From contig NZ_CAMYFI010000059.1 of the NCBI RefSeq assembly GCF_947255005.1, positions 1 to 14,117 of the forward strand: 14,117 nt of DNA, in the 5' to 3' direction. Made by a program: the position numbers and the translations under genes. Under the pieces are notes generated by a model. That model was not told the DNA's origin. It worked only from the letters and a program-made list of their open reading frames with translations, and ran no database searches. Below are positions 1-7,086 of the stretch, piece by piece. The DNA comes from an uncultured Tessaracoccus sp. (GTDB lineage: Bacteria; Actinomycetota; Actinomycetes; Propionibacteriales; Propionibacteriaceae). Position 1 is the first letter of the stretch. Each line of letters begins with the position of its first letter.

Positions 1-31
1 GTCCTGAGCCAGGATCAAACTCTCCGTTGAA
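1..31 (-). rRNA. rrs: 16S ribosomal RNA, 5' end only (runs off the window)
   Basis: On the minus strand, positions 23 down to 1 read AGAGTTTGATCCTGGCTCAG followed by GAC, the universally conserved 5' start of bacterial 16S rRNA. The mature 5' end is placed near 31 because it normally lies about 7-9 nt upstream of AGAGTTTGATC; that boundary is an estimate. Only about 30 nt of the gene are in the window, and the rest lies to the left. The gene is transcribed leftward from the tandem promoters at 284-613. Confidence 0.97.
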
Positions 32-89
32 AAAATGTCGGTTTGGGTGTTTATCCCATGTACCGTCAACAGAAATATGATTCTGACAG

Positions 90-105
90 GATCCATTGCT
101 GGATC
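90..105 (-). other. Leader hairpin with a GNRA-type tetraloop
   Basis: In the RNA sense (minus strand) the sequence reads GATCCA-GCAA-TGGATC: a perfect 6-bp stem closed by GCAA, which fits the stable GNRA tetraloop class. It lies about 60 nt upstream of the mature 16S end, where it may help order the precursor for processing. The function is inference; the pairing is directly visible. Confidence 0.55.
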
Positions 106-127
106 TAATCAATTAATCAAAGGAACC

Positions 128-149
128 GTTACATGAATAATCATGTGAC
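128..149 (-). other. Second leader hairpin
   Basis: On the minus strand ACATGA-TTAT-TCATGT forms a perfect 6-bp stem (141-146 with 131-136) and a 4-nt loop. After one mismatch the stem extends by two more pairs, to 128/149. It lies between the NusA-like element and the tetraloop hairpin, so the leader RNA appears to be an ordered series of structured elements. A role in processing or antitermination is inferred. Confidence 0.5.
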
Positions 150-207
150 GGGACGCACTAGCAATTTCTTGCGTGTGCATTATTATTTGGCATTGACTTT
201 AAGTACG

Positions 208-218
208 CTGTTGAGTTC
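208..218 (-). promoter_or_regulatory. NusA-binding (nut-like) element in rRNA leader RNA
   Basis: The minus strand reads GAACTCAACAG. This differs by one base from GAACUCAAUAG, the 11-nt rrn leader RNA that, as I recall, was co-crystallised with Mycobacterium tuberculosis NusA. Its context, TTGAGAACTCAACAGCG, also resembles the conserved leader block of actinobacterial rRNA operons. It lies about 60 nt downstream of the last predicted start site and upstream of 16S, the expected place for assembling an rRNA antitermination complex. The match is visible; the binding is inferred from the mycobacterial case. Confidence 0.6.
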
Positions 219-283
219 TCAAGTTTCGGTTGCGTCCCAGATTGGTTTGCTTGCCTGCATTCCAACTTGGGGCAACTTGATCA

Positions 284-312
284 ACCTTACTTTTGGATTT
301 TCACCCTGTCAA
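284..312 (-). promoter_or_regulatory. rRNA operon promoter 4 (closest to 16S)
   Basis: The minus strand shows a -35 TTGACA (307-312, perfect consensus), a 17-bp spacer and a -10 TAAGGT (284-289). Transcription would start near 277. The bases just after the -10 include CAAGTTGCC, identical to the block after the -10 of promoter 1. Its perfect -35 and optimal spacing suggest a strong housekeeping-sigma promoter. Confidence 0.8.
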
Positions 313-368
313 ATCGGGCTGATATCCATCGTTATGGCTGATGCTTACCGCTGTGAGCGGCTCTATCA

Positions 369-397
369 ACTTTACTCGGTTTGTTAGCTGCTGTCAA
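369..397 (-). promoter_or_regulatory. rRNA operon promoter 3
   Basis: The minus strand shows a -35 TTGACA (392-397, perfect consensus), a 17-bp spacer and a -10 TAAAGT (369-374). The -10 lies 85 bp upstream of the promoter 4 -10. The -35 is embedded in CAAGTTGACA, so it shares the CAAGTTG word that recurs in this region. Confidence 0.8.
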
Positions 398-488
398 CTT
401 GGCGCTTGCGCATCTCGTTTAGATCATTGCTACTAGCCTGGCGGCCAGCCGAGTTTGTAGTTGTTCGTCGCATCTGCGGCGAGTAGCC

Positions 489-517
489 ACTCTACTCAGC
501 TTTCTTTCGGCAGTCAA
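489..517 (-). promoter_or_regulatory. rRNA operon promoter 2
   Basis: The minus strand shows a -35 TTGACT (512-517, five of six consensus bases), a 17-bp spacer and a -10 TAGAGT (489-494). It lies 120 bp upstream of promoter 3. The same architecture as its neighbours, including a -10 ending in GT, supports it as one of a tandem set. Confidence 0.75.
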
Positions 518-584
518 ATCGACTTGCAGCTTCACAATGTTGAGTTGTGTTGGTCTTTGTTCCCTTGGTTAGGCAACTTGCTCT

Positions 585-613
585 ACCTTACGCCCTTCTC
601 TAACCCGAGTCAA
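585..613 (-). promoter_or_regulatory. rRNA operon promoter 1 (most upstream of the four)
   Basis: The minus strand shows a -35 TTGACT (608-613), a 17-bp spacer and a -10 TAAGGT (585-590). It lies 96 bp upstream of promoter 2. The -10 and the downstream CAAGTTGCC block match promoter 4, which suggests that the promoter units arose by duplication. Confidence 0.75.
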
Positions 614-730
614 CTCGGCTCATTTTGGGCCGCACCGGTCTCTGCGGACCTTGAGTGGGTACTTCTCGCACGCACACTCGCCCGCTTCGACGCTGGTGTT
701 GGGATTGCTTCCCGGCTTGGCCTTTCGTCC

Positions 731-753
731 GTTTCGCCGGCAGCTGGAGAAAC
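731..753. repeat. Interrupted palindrome next to the possible fifth promoter
   Basis: The 23 bp form an inverted repeat centred at 742, with outer arms GTTTC/GAAAC and inner arms CC/GG and GC/GC. Nine of eleven position pairs are complementary. It could be a protein-binding site. It has no run of T after it on either strand and so does not look like an intrinsic terminator. Confidence 0.35.
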
Positions 754-779
754 TATACACATCCGAGCGATGATTACAA
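752..779 (-). promoter_or_regulatory. Possible fifth, far-upstream promoter
   Basis: The minus strand contains TTGTAA (774-779), a 16-bp spacer and TATAGT (752-757). The -10 is closer to consensus than in the four rrn promoters, but the -35 and spacer differ from the set. It would read toward 16S from about 160 bp above promoter 1. An interrupted palindrome (731-753) begins at the -10 and covers the expected start site. It could be another rrn promoter or chance. Confidence 0.3.
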
Positions 780-840
780 AATCGCACCGAGAGCACTCAG
801 CCTTCGCTCCTCCAAACCTTAGACCCAAGCCCTGTTTCCC

Positions 841-1116
841 TTATGACCTCTCCATACACCTGCGACTGCTCTGTGGACCCGTTGCTCCTCTGGAAGTGTC
901 AGGCCGCGCAGATTGCTCTGCGGCACAATCGCAGGCGGCGGCGCTAAGTCCACCTTCCAGCGCATCGGCAAAGCTGGATTGTTCCGACGACGGCGAGGAG
1001 GGATGGCCCTTGGCCAACAGCTCGCGTCGGTACAGACATTCGTCGAGTACGCAGACTTGACGATCCGCCACTAGGACGTTGATGAAGCTCGGCTTGTACC
1101 TCTGCAGCATGTGCAT
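841..1116 (-). pseudogene. Unrecognised minus-strand frame, possible gene remnant
   Basis: A minus-strand frame beginning MHMLQRYKPSF (ATG at 1114-1116) runs to a TAA at 841-843. I do not recognise the product. Its first 35-45 codons favour G or C in the third position and give a protein-like sequence rich in hydrophobic and charged residues (FINVLVADRQVCVLDE). The rest becomes Ser/Ala/Cys-rich and less plausible. The frame stays open for some distance upstream into the antisense of capA, so its true start is unclear. There is no good ribosome binding site. It could be the surviving tail of a gene broken when capA lost its 5' end, or a chance frame. Confidence 0.2.
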
Positions 1117-1127
1117 CAACCCCCACG

Positions 1128-1868
1128 ATGGATCAGGGATGGGCTGATCCCATGCACACCGTCGACGATTACGAAGCCGCAGGCATCCAGGTGGCCGGCT
1201 CGTACCTGACAGAAGCTGAGGCTTCGAAGCCGGTGATTTACACCACTGAGTCGGGGGTCAAGGTGGGGATCGTCTCGCAAACCTACGCTCTCCATGGCAT
1301 CCCGAAGGCCAAGGGCAAGGATTGGTCTGTGGCTCTCATCGACGCTAACAAAGCCGTCGCGGATGCCAAGGCCGCCAAGGAAGCTGGCGCGGACATCGTC
1401 GCGGTTCACGTGCACGCGGGCACCGAGTACCAGCACAACCCAGACGCGCAACAGCGACAGTTTGCGGAGGCAGTGACAGCGTCGCCGTATGTCGACTTCG
1501 TCTTTGGGCAACATGCGCATGTGGTGCAACCCATCGACAAAGTCAACAACAAATGGGTGCTCTACGGCTCCGGCAACCTCATCGCGCAAAGTGGCCCGTC
1601 GAAGCCCTGGGGCTACAACGGGTACATGGCAACGATCACGCTCGCCGAGCAGCCGAACGGATCGTTCGTCGCCAAGCAGGTCGAGTGGGCGCCCACCTAC
1701 ACCACCCGGCACTCACGCAGCAATCCTGCGCGCGTCTACCTCATCCCCGATGCGCTCACGAAGGGCGAGGGACCTGCTGAGGCGCTCAGGAAGTCCGCGT
1801 CAAGGACTCGCGAGATCGTGACCAAGAAGAAGCCGGCGGGCCTCGTCGAACGAAAACAGCGAGTGTAG
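1128..1868 (+). pseudogene. CapA-family protein, N-terminally truncated
   Basis: The 246-codon frame matches the C-terminal part of CapA/PGA_cap proteins, calcineurin-like metallophosphatase-fold proteins linked to poly-gamma-glutamate or capsule synthesis. It starts at MDQGW, which in intact family members follows the Asn-His metal-binding step (…NH-x-x-DQG). Later motifs are present: HVHAGTEY (94-101), GQHAHVVQP (127-135) and YGSGN (146-150). Intact proteins are usually 350-400 residues, with a signal peptide and a GD metal-binding motif first; these are missing. The frame has a stop at 1083-1085, and no ribosome binding site precedes the ATG. Just upstream the frame reads ASTPT where ASNHT would be expected. 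It is the only plus-strand gene here and converges on tyrS. I infer a pseudogene; a short functional protein is less likely. Confidence 0.6.
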
Positions 1869-1876
1869 GGGTGAGC

Positions 1877-1886
1877 CTCAGCTGAG
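1877..1886. repeat. Perfect 10-bp palindrome at the tyrS stop
   Basis: CTCAGCTGAG is fully self-complementary and contains the tyrS TGA (minus strand). It lies between the convergent capA remnant and tyrS, where a two-way terminator would be expected. The RNA stem would have no adequate loop and no T-run follows on either strand, so it is not a convincing terminator. Confidence 0.25.
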
Positions 1887-3128
1887 TACTACGCCGCCGA
1901 CGGTCTTGCGGCCTCGTCGGATTACCCCGTAGCGGCCGTGCAGGAGCTGACTGGCGTCGACGAGCATGTCGGCGTCGGCCACCTTCTTGTTGTTGAGGTA
2001 CGCGCCGCCCTCGTTCACGGCGCGTCGCGCTTCGCTCTTGGATTTGACCACTCCGCTTCGCACCATGGCGTCCACGAACGGCATCGGTTCGGGCAGCGGC
2101 GCAGCGTCCACCTCGCGCATGACACCGTCGAGGGTGGCGTCGTCGAGTTCTCGGAGCTCGCCCCTGCCGAAGATGGCCTGGGCGGCCGCGACCGCAGCCT
2201 TGCGCTGCTCGACGCCGTGCACGAAGTCGGTGATGTCGTCGGCGAGCGCTTTCTGCGCCTCGCGTTTGAACGGCGCCTCGGCAGTAGCACGCTCCAGCTC
2301 CGCGATTTCCTCGGGCGTACGGAAGGTGAACACCTTGAGGTATTCGATCACCTTCGCGTCTTCGGCGTTCAAGAAAAACTGGTGGAAAGCATACGGGCTC
2401 GTGAGCTCCGGATCGATCCAGATTGCGCCGCCCTCAGTTTTGCCGAACTTGGTGCCGTCGGCTTTCGTGATGAGTGGCGTCGCGAGCGCATGCACCTTGG
2501 CTTGGTCCGAGCGACGAAGCAACTCGACGCCCGCAGCGAGGTTGCCCCACTGGTCCGAGCCACCGGTTTGCAGCGTCACACCGTGGCGACGGTGGAGCTC
2601 GCGGAAGTCATTCGACTGGAGCAGCACGTAGCTGAACTCCGTGTAGCTGATGCCTGATTCGAGGCGGCTCGCGACGATCTCGCGGGCGAGCATCCGGTTG
2701 ACTGGGAAGTGTTTGCCCAGGTCGCGGAGGAAATCGATGGCCGAGAGGTCTTTCGTCCAATCGAGGTTGTTCACCATCACGGCGGCGTTCGAGCCCTCGA
2801 AGGAGACGAACCGACGAGTCTGCTCACGGATCTGCTCCACCCATCCCGCGACGACCTCGGCGTCGTTCATCACGCGTTCGCCGGAGGCCTTCGGGTCGCC
2901 GATGAGGCCGGTGGCTCCCCCGACGAGCAAGTGCGGAACGTGCCCCGCGTCTTGCAGCCTTCTGGCCATGAGGAGCTGCATGAGGTGCCCGATGTGCAGG
3001 CTCGCCGCGGTGGGGTCAAAGCCCACATAGAACTTGACGGGGCCTTCGGCCAGGTGCTGCGAGAGTGCGTCTGGGTCGGTGGAGTGCGCGACAAGCCCGC
3101 GCCAGTTGAGGTCCTCGAACAAGTTCAT
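1878..3128 (-). CDS. tyrS: Tyrosyl-tRNA synthetase
   Basis: This is a class I aminoacyl-tRNA synthetase that charges tRNA-Tyr in the cytoplasm. The 416-residue product has the usual length of bacterial TyrRS. HIGH is at 45-48, GGSDQWGN at 189-196 and the KMSKS-equivalent KFGKT at 227-231. The C-terminal S4 RNA-binding domain (about 350-412) contains VKSKSEARRAVNEGG. I chose the ATG at 3126-3128 because MNLFEDLNWRGL is the normal N-terminus; an upstream extension in the same frame overlaps the end of argH and looks unrelated. The start lies 10 bp after the argH stop with only a weak G-rich sequence before it, so translation may be coupled to argH. It is the likely last gene of the arg transcript. 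The TGA lies in a perfect 10-bp palindrome (1877-1886). Confidence 0.97.
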   Translation of the reverse strand: MNLFEDLNWRGLVAHSTDPDALSQHLAEGPVKFYVGFDPTAASLHIGHLMQLLMARRLQDAGHVPHLLVGGATGLIGDPKASGERVMNDAEVVAGWVEQIREQTRRFVSFEGSNAAVMVNNLDWTKDLSAIDFLRDLGKHFPVNRMLAREIVASRLESGISYTEFSYVLLQSNDFRELHRRHGVTLQTGGSDQWGNLAAGVELLRRSDQAKVHALATPLITKADGTKFGKTEGGAIWIDPELTSPYAFHQFFLNAEDAKVIEYLKVFTFRTPEEIAELERATAEAPFKREAQKALADDITDFVHGVEQRKAAVAAAQAIFGRGELRELDDATLDGVMREVDAAPLPEPMPFVDAMVRSGVVKSKSEARRAVNEGGAYLNNKKVADADMLVDASQLLHGRYGVIRRGRKTVGGVVLS

Positions 3129-3138
3129 ACCCCGAACC

Positions 3139-4562
<1,424 letters not shown>

Positions 4563-4566
<4 letters not shown>

Positions 4567-5045
4567 GATTCCTCCATCGGTCGTCCAGTCATGGTCATAG
4601 TGTTCAGCCTCGTCATCAAGGCGCAGGCCGCGTCCTCCGACTCGGTGATCACGAGCACCGTGTCGTCGCCTGCAATCGTGCCAAGCACACCCGGAAGCCC
4701 GGCTTGATCCAAGGCCGACCCGAAGTATTGGGCAGCGCCGGGCGGCGTGCGCAACACGATTTGGTTGAGAGCCGAACGCTGCATTTGTACCAGCTCGGCG
4801 CACAGTTGGGCGAGCTTCACCTCGGCTCCTTGCAACTGCCCGTGCAGCACGTACGCCAGCGCACCGCCGGCTGTGCGCTGCCGAACGGCGCCGATGGCGT
4901 GGAGATCCTTGGACAGCGTGGACTGGCTCGCCACAATGCCTTGATCGTCCAGGGCGTCGACGAGTTCTGCCTGCGAGGTGAACCGGCCTTCGGCGATGAT
5001 TTGGCGCAAGATCGCTTGCCGACCGGCGCGCGATGCATCATTCAT
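4563..5045 (-). CDS. argR: Arginine repressor ArgR
   Basis: Arginine-dependent hexameric DNA-binding regulator of arginine biosynthesis. The 160-residue product has an N-terminal winged helix-turn-helix (about 5-70) with recognition segment SQSTLSKDLHAIGAVR (40-55). The C-terminal oligomerisation and arginine-binding domain carries GTIAGDDT (122-129), whose Asp pair contacts arginine in characterised ArgR proteins. The ATG at 5043-5045 overlaps the argD TGA by 4 nt, with GGAGCG at 5049-5054. The gene is therefore produced from the operon it is expected to control, giving a feedback loop. The start MNDASRAGRQ is typical of actinomycete ArgR. Confidence 0.96.
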
Positions 5046-6211
5046 GAGCGCTCCAATAGCCTAGGCAAGACGCCGATGAAGGGCTGCACGTCGCTTCGCG
5101 TCGCGATGAGTGGCGGAGCAACGCGGAGCACGTTCGGGCGGGGCGCGTTGATGATGAAGCCCTCCCCCAAGGCTGCGTCAGCGACGGCGGGTGCCACGTC
5201 GCGGGCGAGCACGATGCCCCACAACATTCCTCGGCCGCGCACCTCGACGACGTCAGGGTGATGCAGGGCACGCACCGCGTCTGCGAACCACTCCCCCGTG
5301 CGGCGCGACGCCTCCAGCAAGCCATCTTCGAGCACGTCGAGCACGGCGTTCCCTGCGGCGGCTGCGACGGGGTTGCCGCCGAACGTCGTTCCGTGCAGGC
5401 CTGGCTGGAGGAAGCCCGCTGCCTCGCCGGTGGCGAGACACGCACCGATGGGGAACCCATTGCCCAGGCCCTTCGCGAGCGTCACGACATCGGGAGTGAC
5501 GCCTTCGGCCTGGTGGGCAAACATAGCCCCACAACGCCCGAGGCCTGTCTGAATCTCGTCGATCCAGAGCAAGGCTCCGTGTTGGGCCGTGATGCTCCTA
5601 GCGGCTGAGACGTATCCGTCGGGTGCCGGCACGACGCCGTTCTCGCCCTGGATAACCTCGAGCACCACCGCAGCGGTGGCGTCGTCGACGGCCGTTTCCA
5701 GCGCCGAGATGTCGCCATACTCAACGAATTCGACGTCGCCAGGGAGCGGTTCGAACGGCGCCCGGTAGCGTTCGTTCGCAGTAATGGCGAGCGAGGCCGC
5801 GGTGCGCCCGTGGAATGAACCGCGCATGGCAACGATCTTCGTGCGCCCCGTCAGGCGGGTGAGTTTGAAGGCCGTTTCGTTCGCCTCGGACCCAGAGTTC
5901 GCGAAGAAGACTTTCGCGGACGAGTCGCCCAGGTGCGCCGCGAGCCGCTCGGCCAAGCGAATCTGTGGCTGCGATGCGAAAAGGTTGGAGATGTGCCCAA
6001 GTCGCCCCATCTGCGCGGTCACCGCTTCGGTGATGCGTGGGTGCGCGTGCCCCAACCCCAGCACGGCTAAGCCCGAGAGCAGGTCGGTGTATCGGTTTCC
6101 GTCGGCATCCCACACGTGGACGCCTTCGCCGTGTTCGAAGACGCGCTTCGGCGTACCGAAGGCGTTCATCATCACTGCGCCGTAGCGCTGTTGCAGTGTG
6201 TCGTTACTCAT
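5042..6211 (-). CDS. argD: Acetylornithine aminotransferase
   Basis: A PLP-dependent class III aminotransferase that converts N-acetylglutamate semialdehyde plus glutamate to N-acetylornithine and 2-oxoglutarate. The 389-residue length is normal. Visible motifs are NSGSEANE (105-112), FHGRT (133-137), the cofactor-binding Asp in DEIQTGLGR (218-226), the Schiff-base lysine in LAKGLGNGFPIGA (K247), and GTTFGGNP (274-281). In some bacteria ArgD also acts in lysine synthesis as a succinyldiaminopimelate aminotransferase; sequence alone cannot exclude this. The ATG at 6209-6211 overlaps the argB stop by 4 nt, and only a weak GGTGA precedes it, which fits translational coupling. Confidence 0.95.
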   Translation of the reverse strand: MSNDTLQQRYGAVMMNAFGTPKRVFEHGEGVHVWDADGNRYTDLLSGLAVLGLGHAHPRITEAVTAQMGRLGHISNLFASQPQIRLAERLAAHLGDSSAKVFFANSGSEANETAFKLTRLTGRTKIVAMRGSFHGRTAASLAITANERYRAPFEPLPGDVEFVEYGDISALETAVDDATAAVVLEVIQGENGVVPAPDGYVSAARSITAQHGALLWIDEIQTGLGRCGAMFAHQAEGVTPDVVTLAKGLGNGFPIGACLATGEAAGFLQPGLHGTTFGGNPVAAAAGNAVLDVLEDGLLEASRRTGEWFADAVRALHHPDVVEVRGRGMLWGIVLARDVAPAVADAALGEGFIINAPRPNVLRVAPPLIATRSDVQPFIGVLPRLLERS

Positions 6212-7086
6212 CGCGTCACCATCGTTCCCACGCCTTCTTCCGTGAAAATGTCCAGCAGCAGCGCATGCGGCAGCGTGCCGTCGTTGATGGTGGCGCTCTT
6301 CACACCCCCATCGATCGCTGCCAGGCAGGCCTCGATCTTCGGGATCATCCCTGTCTCGAGCGTGGGCAGCAGCGCACGGGCGTCGTCGGCAGCAATCTCC
6401 CGAATGAGCGAATCCGGGTCTGGGTAGTTGGCGTAGAGGCCGGCGACGTTCGTGAGCATGACCAGGCGTTTCGCCCCAATCGCAGCCGCGAGCGCAGCCG
6501 CAGCGGTGTCACCGTTGATGTTGTGCACCACACCGTGTTCGTCAGGGGCGATGGATGCCACGACGGGCACCCTCCCTGCATCAATGAGATCGATGAGCCC
6601 CGACGGGTTCACCTCGGCGATGTCCCCCACCAGCCCGAGATCGATCTCCTCGCCTGCGACTGTCGCCGTCCTGCGTGTCGCGGTGAACAATCGCCCGTCC
6701 TCGCCGGACATGCCGACGGCAAAGGGACCCTGTTGGTTGATGAGGTTCACGAGCTCGCGCCCCACCTGCCCCACCAGCACCATGCGCACCACGTCCATCG
6801 CCTCTGGGGTGGTGACGCGGAATCCGCCCTTGAACTCGGAGTGCACATCGAGACGCTCGAGCATCGACGTGATCTGCGGGCCTCCCCCGTGCACCACCAC
6901 CGGCTTCACACCGACGATACGGAGGAAGGCGATGTCTTTGGCCAGCGCTGCCTTGCGTTCGTCGTCGATCATGGCGTTGCCGCCGTACTTGATGACCATG
7001 ATCTCGCCGATGTATTCCCTGAGCCAGGGCAGCGCCTCGATGAGGGTATCCGCCTTGCGCACTGTCGATTCGATTTCCACCGTCAT
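6208..7086 (-). CDS. argB: Acetylglutamate kinase
   Basis: Phosphorylates N-acetylglutamate using ATP, the second step after acetylation. The 292-residue amino-acid-kinase-fold protein shows KYGGNAM (33-39), the glycine-rich VHGGGPQI (65-72), NINGDTAA (189-196) and GMIPKIEA (246-253). It also has an N-terminal helix (about 1-25) before the kinase core and the C-terminal segment LPHALLLDIFTEEGVGTM. These are hallmarks of the hexameric, arginine-inhibited form, so feedback inhibition by arginine is likely. That matches the acetyl-recycling ArgJ next door, where this kinase becomes the control step. The ATG overlaps the argJ TGA by 4 nt, with GGAGT at 7094-7098. Confidence 0.96.
   Translation of the reverse strand: MTVEIESTVRKADTLIEALPWLREYIGEIMVIKYGGNAMIDDERKAALAKDIAFLRIVGVKPVVVHGGGPQITSMLERLDVHSEFKGGFRVTTPEAMDVVRMVLVGQVGRELVNLINQQGPFAVGMSGEDGRLFTATRRTATVAGEEIDLGLVGDIAEVNPSGLIDLIDAGRVPVVASIAPDEHGVVHNINGDTAAAALAAAIGAKRLVMLTNVAGLYANYPDPDSLIREIAADDARALLPTLETGMIPKIEACLAAIDGGVKSATINDGTLPHALLLDIFTEEGVGTMVTR

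Larger units (their letters stand above)
32..277 (-). other. 16S rRNA precursor leader (transcribed, removed in processing)
   Basis: This stretch lies between the most downstream rrn promoter (-10 at 284-289) and the 16S 5' end, so it should be transcribed as a leader of roughly 245 nt. It is clearly richer in A+T than the rest of the window. It contains a NusA-binding-like element (208-218) and two hairpins (90-105 and 128-149). The complementary strand that would pair with it to form the RNase III processing stem lies downstream of 16S, outside the window. The transcription start is inferred from promoter position, not observed. Open frames across it are incidental. Confidence 0.75.
614..1127. 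other. About 500 bp with no convincing gene
   Basis: Between the most upstream strong rrn promoter and the capA-like frame I see no recognisable protein or RNA gene. The stretch holds the possible fifth promoter (752-779) and its palindrome (731-753). A minus-strand frame with coding-like third positions lies near 985-1119. Other open frames here cross the rrn promoters or have low-complexity, Ser/Arg/Ala-rich translations and look incidental. The region may be decayed sequence beside the rRNA operon. Confidence 0.5.

Noticed and set aside
195..224. A further rrn promoter (TTGAGA … TAAAGT, minus strand)
   Set aside because: The spacing is only 15 bp and the sequence is better explained as the NusA-binding leader block.
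133..387. Plus-strand 84-codon hydrophobic frame
   Set aside because: It lies antisense to the rRNA leader, promoter 4 and most of promoter 3 and starts inside a hairpin; no ribosome binding site or family match.
461..1060. Plus-strand 199-codon frame
   Set aside because: It crosses rrn promoters 1 and 2 on the opposite strand; the translation is Ser/Ala-rich with no recognisable domain and no start signal.
1116..1712. Minus-strand 198-codon frame
   Set aside because: It is the antisense of the capA frame, whose motifs identify the real coding strand.
4567..4803. 79-codon N-terminal extension of argH
   Set aside because: It overlaps argR, has no ArgH similarity, and the GTG at 4564-4566 with GGAGG upstream gives the normal ArgH start.
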